64,000 nucleotides of DNA from Bacteroidaceae bacterium (GTDB lineage Bacteria > Bacteroidota > Bacteroidia > Bacteroidales > Bacteroidaceae): NCBI GenBank assembly GCA_017429945.1, contig JAFRNY010000080.1, positions 18,081 to 82,080 on the forward strand, read 5' to 3'. The notes beneath the pieces are model-generated. The model saw only the letters and a program-made list of their open reading frames with translations. It had not been told where the DNA came from and did no database searches. Position 1 is the first letter of the stretch. Each line of letters begins with the position of its first letter. This document shows, in pieces, positions 26,901 to 35,000 of this stretch. The position numbers were made by a program, and so were the translations under genes.

Positions 26901-28131
26901 CACCTACACGCCGGCCACCAGCCTGGTCACCATCACCACGCCCACAGTGGGCCTGGCCATCAACGCCACGAACTTCCCCGACGAGGCCTTCCGCAGCTAC
27001 CTGCTTGCCCAGAGCTACGGAGCCGATGCCATCATCACCGACGACGAGCTGGAGAACATCAGCGTGCTCCCGCTCTCCAACCAGGGTATTGCCGACCTCA
27101 CCGGCGTCACCCACTTCTTCGCCTTGGAGAAGCTCTATGTCATCGGCAACCAGCTCACCACTGCCAACCTGTCGGGCTTGACCTATCTACAGAACGTGGA
27201 CATCATGGACAACCAACTCACCGAGGAGGGCATCACAGCCCTGATCAGCAGCCTGCCCGAAGCCGACGGCTCACTGAACGCCATACTCATCTATCACGAG
27301 GGCAGTGACAACGAGGGCAATGTAGAGCCGACCGACGCTCAGATCATGGCGGCGTGGCAGAAGGGATGGACACTGGCGTATCAGAAGGCCGATGGCAGCT
27401 TCGGCTGGTATGAGCGGCCAGGCGTAACCATCGATGACACGCACTTCCCCGATTACGCCTTCCGCAATTTCGTGGCTGCCAACTGCGACATCCACGCCGA
27501 CGGCTTTCTGGACTACGACGAGTTACATGCCGTGACCCACCTGAACCTCTTCAACAAGGACATCGCCAACCTCCAGGGCATAGAATACTTCACCGAGCTG
27601 ACGTGGCTCGACTGCTCATACAACCGCCTGACGCAGCTCACTCTGACAGAAAACTGCAATCTGGTGACCCTCTTCTGCCAATATAACCAGCTCACCCAGC
27701 TCATCGTCAAGAACTGTCCGTCGTTGTGCTTCCTCTACTGCCACGACAACCAGCTCAATTACGGGGCCATGAAGAACATGATGGCAGCCCTGCCATCGCG
27801 CGCCGAGCTCGAGGTGAATGGCAATCTGTGCGTCGTCCACGAAGGCTCCGAGACCGAGGGCAATACCATTACATCAGCTCGAGTGGCATACCTCAAGGAG
27901 CAAAAGAACTGGACCAGCTACTACACCACCGACTGCGCGGACTGGCATGAGTTCGTTTCTGGCGACGTGAACGGCGACGGCTCAGTGACCATCGCCGACG
28001 TCACCGCCCTGGTCAACATAATCCTCGGCAAGAGCACAGCGCCCACAAGGGGGGTGGCCGACGTGAACAGCGACTACTCCGTGACCATCGCCGACGTCAC
28101 TGCCCTCGTCAATATCATCCTCGGAAAGTAA
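23977..28131 (+). CDS. Secreted leucine-rich-repeat protein with dockerin-like C-terminus
   Basis: 1384-residue exported protein with signal peptide 1-21 (LTAHA-ES). It has four LRR blocks. Each opens with the same motif (IDEAHFPDAAFRNF, INEYNFPDRIFRNY, INATNFPDEAFRSY, IDDTHFPDYAFRNF at about 28, 450, 993 and 1151) and is filled with repeats such as LDCSYNRLTQL and LQCNDNQL. A beta-rich non-LRR segment lies at about 740-985. The C-terminus (about 1328-1384) has two near-identical EF-hand-like repeats (DVNGDGSVTIADVTALVNIILGK and DVNSDYSVTIADVTALVNIILGK), the dockerin type I pattern, likely binding calcium. The role is probably surface adhesion or substrate binding; no catalytic domain is visible. 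Confidence 0.88.
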   Translation: MKARLFTLALAIAATALTAHAESIPIDEAHFPDAAFRNFVLTEMKYHKSNGSWALVGTDGQLSDYERKRVAWIYLPDGCQSAEGIQYFAKSETGTWGLDIYVKSDDLKTLDLSGMDVTKVIAGNHKLETLNVAGCTKLETLECPKNRLTTLNVEGCTKLTTVECYENQITALNVGALTSLRMLDCHENSITGLNINSPALQNLNCSHNPMTYLFLPVIDYGTSTYMTELDCSYTQIPSLDLRDNRYSNVNCSNSPITGIEWSKAGNGIVVKLNCSNTHIILDDILAIPHPERVTDLYCEGCGLTTIDVSHMTALQWLHCNDNLLTTLDVSANTALRGCLVNGNRMFALDVSATPCKYMGNSSQYIEGQAIEMDGKTYVQLNSEVNRDSIDELQVWHGSQPMPTTIANPTMQGEYLLVDVSGAADVNKVQYKYHVGNGAWMWVEITTGDYGVAINEYNFPDRIFRNYLLGRDFGQDALLTQNEIAAITELDVQDKNIASLEGIQYLRYLTCLNVSNNNLTDAGFSDLMAYLPNLTELRFDDNEYLTRFDAGQNTKLRILSGWGCALTTLDVRGCTELQELVCDDNRLTFLNLSENTKLRRLQCNDNQLTEIYGLDSLTELRNLVCSNNQIATLDVSTFPMLAELQCGGNSLTTLDLRQNGNLRYLYVEKNQLSTLLLPENAPLKWLRIFDNQLKNDAMRAIVELLPTLATTYNVRVFYQGLSTEGNELSPAVVSAMRAKNWNPQYTTTGSSWQDYAGGTVTYALKLCGTQVTSDNAADLTAISGVTGFCVQFDELTNTLTLIDAAITSSASVGLDNSIEGLTIAVTGNNTFNITGFNGFYLRTKTTVTGTGTLAAISNKNGIYIYADTLFVKGGATVNGASSGTTGYGITGRTVTRQGLDGNDVTTYYGSLAVSGSETKVQALGATASIGQLKSLTMPTSSTIKVTDNSGVNPRQVNGYFYDHSVCTRSGSSALNYTYTPATSLVTITTPTVGLAINATNFPDEAFRSYLLAQSYGADAIITDDELENISVLPLSNQGIADLTGVTHFFALEKLYVIGNQLTTANLSGLTYLQNVDIMDNQLTEEGITALISSLPEADGSLNAILIYHEGSDNEGNVEPTDAQIMAAWQKGWTLAYQKADGSFGWYERPGVTIDDTHFPDYAFRNFVAANCDIHADGFLDYDELHAVTHLNLFNKDIANLQGIEYFTELTWLDCSYNRLTQLTLTENCNLVTLFCQYNQLTQLIVKNCPSLCFLYCHDNQLNYGAMKNMMAALPSRAELEVNGNLCVVHEGSETEGNTITSARVAYLKEQKNWTSYYTTDCADWHEFVSGDVNGDGSVTIADVTALVNIILGKSTAPTRGVADVNSDYSVTIADVTALVNIILGK

Positions 28132-28164
28132 TAGCCACTGCGGACATACCGATGGAAAAACAAA

Positions 28165-28198
28165 AGCTTGAGAGCGCCCCCCAAGGCGCTCTCAAGCT
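28165..28198 (+). terminator. Hairpin terminator after the LRR gene
   Basis: AGCTTGAGAGCGCC (28165-28178) pairs with GGCGCTCTCAAGCT (28185-28198), a 14-bp perfect stem, followed by GTTTAAT. Confidence 0.75.
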
Positions 28199-28220
28199 GT
28201 TTAATACCATCTCATCTCTT

Positions 28221-28440
28221 GACACTAATACTCACAAATCTCTTTGACACAAATGCGCACAAATATTTTCACTAATAGGGATAAATACGATTTCACTAAT
28301 CGTGATAAATATTATTTGGGTTATTCGTGTGTGCTTACATTCGAAACGTCGCGCAGTGGTTTCGTTTTGAATTAGTGAAATTCGATAATAATAGAAGTGG
28401 ACAATAAAAAATTCGTTTAATTCGTGTAATTCGTAGTTCT
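28221..28440. repeat. Intergenic repeats: CACTAAT/CACAAAT units and a 103-bp dispersed repeat
   Basis: From 28221 to about 28312 degenerate copies of CACTAATxxxCACAAAT and CACTAATxGxGATAAAT repeat. From 28338 to 28440 the sequence (starting CATTCGAAACGTCGCGCAG) resembles 56687-56793, including AATTCGTxxAATT elements. No gene is seen in 28132-28484. Confidence 0.7.
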
Positions 28441-28484
28441 AAAAATATCATTCGCGTGTCAGAAGCGTGATGTCTTGAGGACCA

Positions 28485-29225
28485 TCAGAAAGGGAACCAG
28501 ACGAAAGCGGCGGCGTCCCAGAGGGCGTGGCTGACGACGATGGCGGTGAAGTGCTGGGGGATGAGGCGGTAGAGCAGGCCCCATGCTATGCCGCAGACGA
28601 GGGCTGCCATGACGAGCATGAAGTTGAGCGATGGCACATGGATGAGCGTGTAGGCCGCCGTGGCGCCGACGAAGGCGAGGTTGCGCGCCCGTCGCTGCGC
28701 TGTAGCGCCATCTCTCTGTCGGCGCAGGAAATAGCGGCCGAGGTGCTCCTGGACGTAGCCGCGCCAGAAAATCTCCTCGCCCGGACCAATGATGACGAGC
28801 AGCAGCAAGGCTACGAGCGAGGGCGACGCACCGTCCTTGATGCCGTAGATCAGATCGACCTGCGGGCGGGCGAAATCAAGAAGCAGCTGCGACAGCTTGT
28901 CGCCCGTCCAAAACACGCACCACAGCACCACGGCGATGCCCGCGCCCAGCACCGCCTCGCGCCACGACAGCCGCAACCGCGGCCTGCCGCCGAAGGCGAT
29001 GGCCAGCACGGTGAGCGTCAACGACGCCACGGTCATCACAACCCAGAAGCCGGGCAGTGTGAAGTGAGAAGCGGAAAGTGAAATGTCCAGCGCCCCGAGG
29101 TCGAGACCCAGATAGGGGTAGAACATCACGAACCAGAACAGGGCGGCAAGGAGGAGGGTGAGGAGCAGCCCCCCTCTCCGCTCCCTCTTTTGGGGGAGAG
29201 TGGAATGATTGGTGGGTGTGTTCAT
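28485..29225 (-). CDS. CPBP family intramembrane metalloprotease (CAAX protease-like)
   Basis: 246-residue membrane protein with several hydrophobic helices. It carries the CPBP/Abi motifs: GPGEEIFWRGYVQ (EExxxR, about 148-160), YTLIHV (motif 2 His) and HALWDA (motif 3). This family includes CAAX prenyl endopeptidases and bacteriocin-immunity proteins; the substrate is unknown. The first ~18 residues (MNTPTNHSTLPQKRERRGG) are encoded by a G-rich repeat related to the one at folD, so the native start may have been replaced. It lies 51 bp after menA and may be co-transcribed with it. Confidence 0.88.
   Translation of the reverse strand: MNTPTNHSTLPQKRERRGGLLLTLLLAALFWFVMFYPYLGLDLGALDISLSASHFTLPGFWVVMTVASLTLTVLAIAFGGRPRLRLSWREAVLGAGIAVVLWCVFWTGDKLSQLLLDFARPQVDLIYGIKDGASPSLVALLLLVIIGPGEEIFWRGYVQEHLGRYFLRRQRDGATAQRRARNLAFVGATAAYTLIHVPSLNFMLVMAALVCGIAWGLLYRLIPQHFTAIVVSHALWDAAAFVWFPF
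29168..29210. repeat. G-rich hairpin repeat at the 5' end of the CPBP gene
   Basis: The minus-strand sequence begins AATCATTCC and continues with CTCTCCCCC, a 4-nt loop region and GAGGGAG, then GAGAGGGGGG. AATCATTCC plus a C-run/G-run hairpin is shared with the right arm of the folD element and with the element in the GH106 gene. Here only one arm is seen. Confidence 0.75.
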
Positions 29226-29276
29226 TTTTCTATTGGGTTTTGATTTTGGATTTTAGGGGAATGGCGCCGGAGGGGG

Positions 29277-30182
29277 CTAGCTTACCCCCAGCCCCACGAT
29301 CAGCAGTGCGCTGAAGACGAGCTGGAGCTGGGCCGTGCGCTCGTCGAGGCGTGCGTAGGCCTCGGGGCCCTGCTGCTCATAGGAGAGCATGGCCGAGGCG
29401 TTCTTCACGGCCATGGGCAGCGCCGCGAAGGCGGTGAGGAGCCACCACGGCTCGAGGCGGAAGACCATGAGTCCGAAGAGCCAGAAGAAGGGGAAGAGCA
29501 CCTCGAAGGCGTAGAGCTTGGCGCCGAAGCTACGGCCCGTGAGCATGGCGAAAGTGCTGATGCCGGCACGCTGGTCGGTCTCGATATCGCGGACGTTGTT
29601 GGCGTGGAGGATGGCCACCGTGATGAGGCCTACGGGCACGGCCAGCCACAGCACCTCCCAGCGGATGGCGCCGCTGACGATGAGCGACGTGCCAGTCATG
29701 GGCAGCGCGGCGTAGCAGAGCGCTATGACGACGTCGCCCAGCGCATTATACTTCAGGCGCGGATAGAGGAACGAGAGTAGGATGCCCGCCACGCCTATAA
29801 ATAATAATGTACACGCGCACGCGAGGCCGCGCAGCTGCCCGAGCAGCGCCACGAGGGCCAGACCGCCGGCGATGGCCACGGCGTTGAGCCAGAGCGAGAG
29901 GCGGCGGAACTCGCTGACGCTGAACTCGCCATCTACGAGCTGGCGCACGCCGAAGGTGTCGGCGGCATCCACGCCGCTGCGGTAGTCGGCGATGTCGCTC
30001 CACACGTTGCCTGCGGCGTGCACGAAGATGATGTTTACCAGTGCCCAGAGGGCTAACAGCCAGTTGACGCTGTGGCCCTCAGACCAGCACCAGGCCACGG
30101 TGACCATCACGGGCATAGCCGATGCGGGAAACGACCACGGACGCGTGGCCACAACCCAGTCTTTCAGTGAATGTTTCTTCAT
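29277..30182 (-). CDS. menA: 1,4-dihydroxy-2-naphthoate polyprenyltransferase MenA
   Basis: 301-residue UbiA-family membrane enzyme that attaches a polyprenyl chain to DHNA in menaquinone synthesis. It starts MKKHSLKDWVVATRPWSFPASAMPV, the MenA N-terminus, so ATG 30182 is preferred over the longer frame to 30209. The first Asp-rich motif is NVWSDIADYRSGVD (about 50-63) and the second NNVRDIETDQRAG (about 180-192). About eight hydrophobic helices are present. It sits 27 bp after the HsdR-N-like gene. No other men genes are in the window. Confidence 0.92.
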   Translation of the reverse strand: MKKHSLKDWVVATRPWSFPASAMPVMVTVAWCWSEGHSVNWLLALWALVNIIFVHAAGNVWSDIADYRSGVDAADTFGVRQLVDGEFSVSEFRRLSLWLNAVAIAGGLALVALLGQLRGLACACTLLFIGVAGILLSFLYPRLKYNALGDVVIALCYAALPMTGTSLIVSGAIRWEVLWLAVPVGLITVAILHANNVRDIETDQRAGISTFAMLTGRSFGAKLYAFEVLFPFFWLFGLMVFRLEPWWLLTAFAALPMAVKNASAMLSYEQQGPEAYARLDERTAQLQLVFSALLIVGLGVS

Positions 30183-30209
30183 TATCAAATTTCCATTTTC
30201 CATTTTCAA

Positions 30210-30671
30210 TTACGCCCGCAGGCCGTCATACTCTGGCACTTCGGGCAGAAACTCGTACGTGCCTGTTTCCTTGTCGAGGTGGCAGACAATCGTCTGCAGT
30301 CCGTTGCTCACGATGAGCCATTCCACGCGAAGCACCGTGTTGTAGCGCCACACCTGGTCGAACACGCGCTGCGTCAGCGCCACCTGCGGCGCCTTGTACT
30401 CTATGACCATCAGCGGCTGGCGGTCGTGGCCGTAGAGCACCGTGTCGCAGCGCCGGGCGAGGCCGTTCACGTCGAGCGTCACCTCGTTGGCCAGCAGCCC
30501 GGCCGGGTAACCCTTATGCTGGATCAAGAATGCCGTGAAATGCTGGCGCACCCATTCCTCGGGCGTCAGCCGCACATAGCGCCGCCTGAGCGGGTCGAGC
30601 ACCGTAGGCTGTCCGCCGCTCTGGCTCAGCCGAAGCTCGGCGGCAGGCAGGTTGAGGTTGGGGTAGGGCAT
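30210..30671 (-). CDS. Type I restriction HsdR N-terminal-like domain protein
   Basis: 153-residue cytosolic protein with the PD-(D/E)xK-like core seen in HsdR N-terminal domains: RCDTVLYGHDRQPLMVIEYKAP, where D (about 96) and E-x-K (about 110-112) would be the nuclease triad. It is a stand-alone domain with no helicase or methylase nearby. Such single-domain proteins are common in Bacteroidetes, and their role is not established. It lies between higA and menA on the same strand (43 and 27 bp gaps). Confidence 0.8.
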   Translation of the reverse strand: MPYPNLNLPAAELRLSQSGGQPTVLDPLRRRYVRLTPEEWVRQHFTAFLIQHKGYPAGLLANEVTLDVNGLARRCDTVLYGHDRQPLMVIEYKAPQVALTQRVFDQVWRYNTVLRVEWLIVSNGLQTIVCHLDKETGTYEFLPEVPEYDGLRA

Positions 30672-30714
30672 CGTTTTCTTGCGGCCTTTGGCCGGACGGT
30701 TAAAAGTTTATAAT

Positions 30715-31026
30715 TCAGAGTACAGCTGCAACCTTCCGGATGTTCTTGAGAATATTGAGCATTGCCGAGTCAGTCCGGGCTGTCTGCATATTGAACTTGG
30801 TTTGCAGATACATCAACGAATCAGCCGGGATGTCGAGGGCGGCCTCAAACATCAGTGCTGTCTTTGCCGTCAGAGGCCTGCGCCCGTTCAGAATCTCGTT
30901 GACTACCGAATATGTCAGTCCCAGGCTGTCAGCAAGCTGGCGTTGACTGATGCCTCGCTCCTCAATCTCGTCTTTCAGGACCTGTCCCGGATGAGTTGTG
31001 AAGGCCCCATAACCTAAATTTCCCAT
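30715..31026 (-). CDS. higA: HigA-type antitoxin, XRE family
   Basis: 103-residue helix-turn-helix protein: TTHPGQVLKDEIEERGISQRQLADSLGLTYSVVNEILNGRRPLTAKTALMFEAAL is the HigA/VapI DNA-binding domain (about 10-70). It would neutralise the upstream toxin and repress the operon. It starts 9 bp after the toxin stop, in the toxin-first order typical of higBA. Confidence 0.9.
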   Translation of the reverse strand: MGNLGYGAFTTHPGQVLKDEIEERGISQRQLADSLGLTYSVVNEILNGRRPLTAKTALMFEAALDIPADSLMYLQTKFNMQTARTDSAMLNILKNIRKVAAVL

Positions 31027-31035
31027 TGTGGTGAA

Positions 31036-31344
31036 TTATTTGTAATGATTAGACAATTCTGTAATATTGCAAAGAGTAATCTGGCCATCGGTAGAAGTTC
31101 TAAACTCAATTCTATATTGGTCGTTTACTCTCACAGACTCCAATCCGGCCTTTTCGCCTATCAATTTCTCATAGTGTAGCGAGCGATAACGTAACAAGTC
31201 AGTAGTTGTATCTACGGAGTCCATGATATTTACAATCTGGACATACTTTTTTATTATGTGCGGTTGATAGAGGTGCTGTTTATCTTTAGCTTTCCCTTCA
31301 TAAAACAGCTGGCGCAGATAATCTTTTTCAAACGTTATCTCCAT
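31036..31344 (-). CDS. higB: HigB-type toxin, RelE superfamily
   Basis: 102-residue protein of the RelE/HigB fold, expected to cleave mRNA on the ribosome. LRYRSLHYEKLIGEKAGLESVRVNDQYRIEFR is the diagnostic stretch, with the Arg/Tyr cluster that forms the RNase site. The start at 31344 (MEITFEKDYLRQL) is chosen because family alignments begin here and a full promoter lies between 31364 and 31395. The longer frame would include that promoter. It is followed by higA. Confidence 0.9.
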   Translation of the reverse strand: MEITFEKDYLRQLFYEGKAKDKQHLYQPHIIKKYVQIVNIMDSVDTTTDLLRYRSLHYEKLIGEKAGLESVRVNDQYRIEFRTSTDGQITLCNITELSNHYK

Positions 31345-31363
31345 ATTGGTCTCAAATGTGCAG

Positions 31364-31395
31364 CAAAAGTAATATGAAATATTTATATTCGCAAA
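31364..31395 (-). promoter_or_regulatory. higBA promoter
   Basis: On the minus strand TTTG (31392-31395), 20-nt spacer, TACTTTTG (31364-31371): full Bacteroidetes consensus. The -33 box lies inside the palindrome at 31388-31404. Confidence 0.75.
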
Positions 31396-31404
31396 TTTTG
31401 CGAA
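31388..31404. promoter_or_regulatory. Palindromic operator candidate for HigA
   Basis: TTCGCAAATTTTGCGAA is a perfect inverted repeat (8-bp arms, 1-nt centre) overlapping the -33 box. A repressor bound here would block RNA polymerase, as expected for HigA/HigBA autoregulation. Confidence 0.65.
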
Positions 31405-31508
31405 CATAATAATAGTCTTTGCCATATTATTTCCTCCGAACCGCCAAACTTTTCGCCCCTTTCTGTCTTCCCCCTCGCCCCCCGCCGCCTCCCACTCCGC
31501 CACCGAAA

Positions 31509-31541
31509 AAGCCCGTTCAGCCACTGAGGCCGAACGGGCTT
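31509..31541 (-). terminator. Terminator for the minus-strand secreted-protein operon
   Basis: AAGCCCGTTC (31509-31518) pairs with GAACGGGCTT (31532-31541). On the minus strand the stem is followed by TTTTTC. Confidence 0.8.
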
Positions 31542-31544
31542 AAT

Positions 31545-31675
31545 TATCAATTGTCAATTATACATTGTCAATTATACATTGTCAATTATCAATTATACAT
31601 TATCAATTATCAATTATCAATTATCAATTATCAATTATACATTATACATTATACATTGTCAATTGTCAATTATAC
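31545..31675. repeat. AT-rich tandem array TCAATTAT / ACATTGTCAATTAT
   Basis: About 13 alternating short units such as ATCAATTATC and ATTATACATTGTCA. Open frames through it encode only repetitive Ile/Asn/Tyr/Gln peptides and are not genes. A short related run occurs at 44579-44612. Confidence 0.85.
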
Positions 31676-31698
31676 ATTCTGATGATGCTGCGGCATCA

Positions 31699-31899
31699 TC
31701 AGCGGCTCCAGTCGTCGTCCCAGACGTTTCCGACGTTGCGCGAGCCTTTGACGAGGCCGTCTTCTGTGGCGTCGTCATCATTAAGACCGCCTGTAATTGT
31801 GCCGTCTTCGTTGTACTGCAGATCGCCAGAGGCTGCGATAGGCATACTCTGTGATGTCAGCACAACATCAATCTCGGGAATAATATATATCTTTTTCAT
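31699..31899 (-). CDS. Small acidic protein of the MKKIYIxPEI type
   Basis: 66-residue protein. It begins MKKIYIIPEIDVVLTSQSMPIAASG and ends in an acidic, aromatic NVWDDDWSR. Short proteins with a (M)KKxYxxPEIxVV start and an acidic DDxW-like end are frequent in Prevotella and relatives, often beside secreted proteins, but I know of no assigned function. There is no classic signal peptide. It lies 151 bp downstream of the large Ig-like secreted protein on the same strand and just before a terminator, so the two probably share an mRNA. Confidence 0.65.
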   Translation of the reverse strand: MKKIYIIPEIDVVLTSQSMPIAASGDLQYNEDGTITGGLNDDDATEDGLVKGSRNVGNVWDDDWSR

Positions 31900-31920
31900 T
31901 GTTCAATCATTTTATGATTA

Positions 31921-32034
31921 TCACAGAGAGCACAGAGTGAACAGAGAGCACAGAGATTAATTCCTCGGCATCCTATTCCTGGCACCTTAGAAGCAGCGGC
32001 TCTGTGTCCTCTGTCTTCTCTGTGTGCTCTGTGA
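31921..32034. repeat. Inverted CACAGAG/CTCTGTG arrays
   Basis: The 35-nt block 31921-31955 (TCACAGAGAGCACAGAG...) is nearly complementary to 32000-32034 (...TGTGCTCTGTGA), each being an array of CACAGAG-like units. It separates the small protein from the large one and would fold into a long hairpin in the mRNA. Confidence 0.8.
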
Positions 32035-32050
32035 ATAAGTTTACTTATCT

Positions 32051-35000
32051 TTACTTAACCAGCACCTTCTTGCCGCTGACAATATAGAGGCCCTTGTTTA
32101 GCTTGCTGACACGCTGACCTGCAATATTATATGTCTCACCGTTAAGAGTTGACGTCTGGTCGTTGAGCATCATTATCGCATCAGCATCGCCGAAGTTGAT
32201 AGCAAAGCTCTTGATGCCTGCGGCAGCGGCAGCGGGGATGTAAGCACGGTTGGCAGCGAGAGTAGTGTGCGAGCCGGCTTTGTAGAAGCCTACGCCGTCG
32301 GTGCTGCGGCTGAGGATATAGTCGTCTTCTGATATAGTTGTCTGAGCGGTTACGCCCACGAGGCAGTTGCCAGTGGCATCATCGCCAGCTGCCACAACCG
32401 GAACATTCTCCGTGGCACCGTCGACCTTGTAAAGCAGTACGCCAGTATTAGCAGGCACCTTATTTATCTGATTGAAGACAAGTGATGTGCCATTGCGTGT
32501 TCCGATGAAAGCCTTTATCTGGGTGTTGGTGAAATCGAGGGCCTTGTCGGAGCAGAAGGTTGCAAAGCCGGCAGTGCTGACGGAGACGGTTTGGACTTGA
32601 GCTAAAGAGACATTTATTGATTTAAACTGAGTATTTCCAGCAATAGAGATGACTACAGTATTAGCTTCGCCATTCCAACCATCTGATGTAAGAGTGCCGC
32701 TGTCGGCTGTATTGCCATTATTCCACTTGCTTTGATTAAATGCTAAGTTTTTGATAACGTAGCCTTCGGGAGCTGTAATAGTCAATGTTCCGCTATACAT
32801 GCGTAGACGAGGACTAGAAGCCCATATACGATTATTGTTTTGATTTCCATCTTCTGCTTCAGAAACAGTTAAGCTAACGCCATTAACAGTAGCTGTTTGT
32901 GCCTCCCAGAAATCACCGTCGCTGACATAACTGCTACCGCTGCCGCTTGAAACACCATCAAGATTGGGGAACAACGTAGCGTAGTCATTGTCGAAATCAA
33001 ACATTACAGCATTCGGGTCAAAGACTGTTATTGTAAATGTTGCGGAACCAGCTTTATGAGATGATGTCTCAGCCACAGTTGCAGTAATGGTCGCTGTACC
33101 TAAAGCTACGCCCGTCACTACGCCTGTTGTTGCGTCAACGGTAGCAATAGCGGCATTGCTTGTGGAATATGTGACTGCACCATCGCCAGCCTTTGTAAGA
33201 GTGGGGGCGGCAACGGTTGCGCCTATTTCTACAGTTACGTTTTCAGTTGCGAAAGTAGGATTGGATTCTGCTCGTGAGTCTTGGACTGTTAGAGCATAGT
33301 TTGCATTTGCGGGCTTATAATCGTCATTGCCTTCGAAAGCAGCATTGATGACGGTCTCACCTTCTGCCAGTATAGTAACAACACCGTTGTTTACTGTTGC
33401 GACTTCTTCATCACTGCTACTCCAGACTACAGTCAGATTGTTGGGGTTGGTAAGTACAGGGCTTGTGAACTCGCCCATCAACTCTGCTGTATAAGCGCTC
33501 ACAGCAAAGCTAATGCCAGCTTCCTGACGAGTGTCTGCTACTATGGTTGTACAATAGGCGGAGTAGGTGTCAGGAACGCCTGAGGTCCAAGTGATTGCTA
33601 TATTAGAAATATATATGGCAGAGCTGGAGTAAAACCCTACATAAGAGTAATTACCATTGATTGTTAATTCTCCGGTGGTATTACCAGTCTGGAATGTAAT
33701 AGACCCTAAATTCGTACCTCTTGTTGATGAAGAAGATAAATCAGCTGAAGAGGAATATGTGGTGTTAGAACCATAAACTGTTAAAGCCCTGTTTGCCGTG
33801 TTATCTCCGCCCCAAGTTACTATTACCTTCTTAACTGTACCACCAGATGTAGATGAAATTATTCCTCTAGGGGAACCGCTATTTAATTGAATAATGTCTT
33901 TTCCACCTGCACAAGTACCTGCATAAATAGCATCAGATTCTAATTGTACATTAGACCAAGCCTCATAAGCAGTCCCTGTTTTTCCTGTCGCAGAGCGATT
34001 CAGATTATCTGTTACTTCGGTGTAATTACCCTCCGTCATTGTAGCAAATACAGCATAGTACGTAACATCATTTTCGCCCATTGTGGCAGAAGTCATCATT
34101 GTCGGTTCTGTGTCTGTGACACCATCAATAGCTTCTGTAACCCAACCAACAAAAGTTTTGCCGTTAATGTCTTCAATATTTGTGGGGAAAGAAATTGCTG
34201 CGTCCTCCTCAAAGTTTGCGGTAGATGTCGTGCCGTTGATAGAGAATGTTGCGGTATGAGTAGGATTGTTGACAGTAATATCAACTGTCTTGCTTGGCGT
34301 CTCGCCTACCTTATAATTCTCATTGTCTGCTGCGATGTTAAGAGTAGCTGTAATCGTAGCAGTACCCTTGCCAACGGCTGTAATAACGCCGTCAGCATCT
34401 ACAGTAGCAACGCTGGTATTGTTGGATGAATAGGTATAAGCTGCCGTCCAACCAGATTGGTCGTTTGTGACTGTTGTAGTGGCGGTTGCGCCCTTGATTA
34501 GAGTTGTGGAAGAGGCTGTGAAGTCAGTAATGTTAACAGGAGTGCGATTGTCAACACCTAATGAATAGAATTCGGCTTTTGTAAACTGAACGAACTTGTT
34601 GCTACTCCCACTTACAGTAACATTGAAAATGAATTTATAATAGCTTCCTGTTGCCCATTCTGTTCCAGTCGTTGGTTGGAATGTGATAGTTGACGAAGCT
34701 GAGAATGTTGCCGTAACTTCATCTAATTTATTATTAAAATCGGCATCACTTGCGACTATAAGTTTGAGGGAATTAACTGTTATTGAAGATGCTGTACCTA
34801 CAGTCAAATCCACTTTGTTAATAGCGGAAGGCATAGCTGTAGTAGAATATACAGGTCGGTCAACTCCGTTTAAACTCTTACCTCCGATGCGCCAAGGATT
34901 CATGGTTGTATTACCCATAACTTTCCAAGTAATACCATTCTGAACAATCTCACCTGCGTCATCGTAACCAGAAGAGCCTCCAGTTGTTGTACCATCTAAA

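Noticed and set aside
31419-31960. Overlapping frames full of Ser-Ile-Ile-Asn-Tyr repeats
   Set aside because: Translations of the TCAATTAT array; no start signals and no conservation expected.
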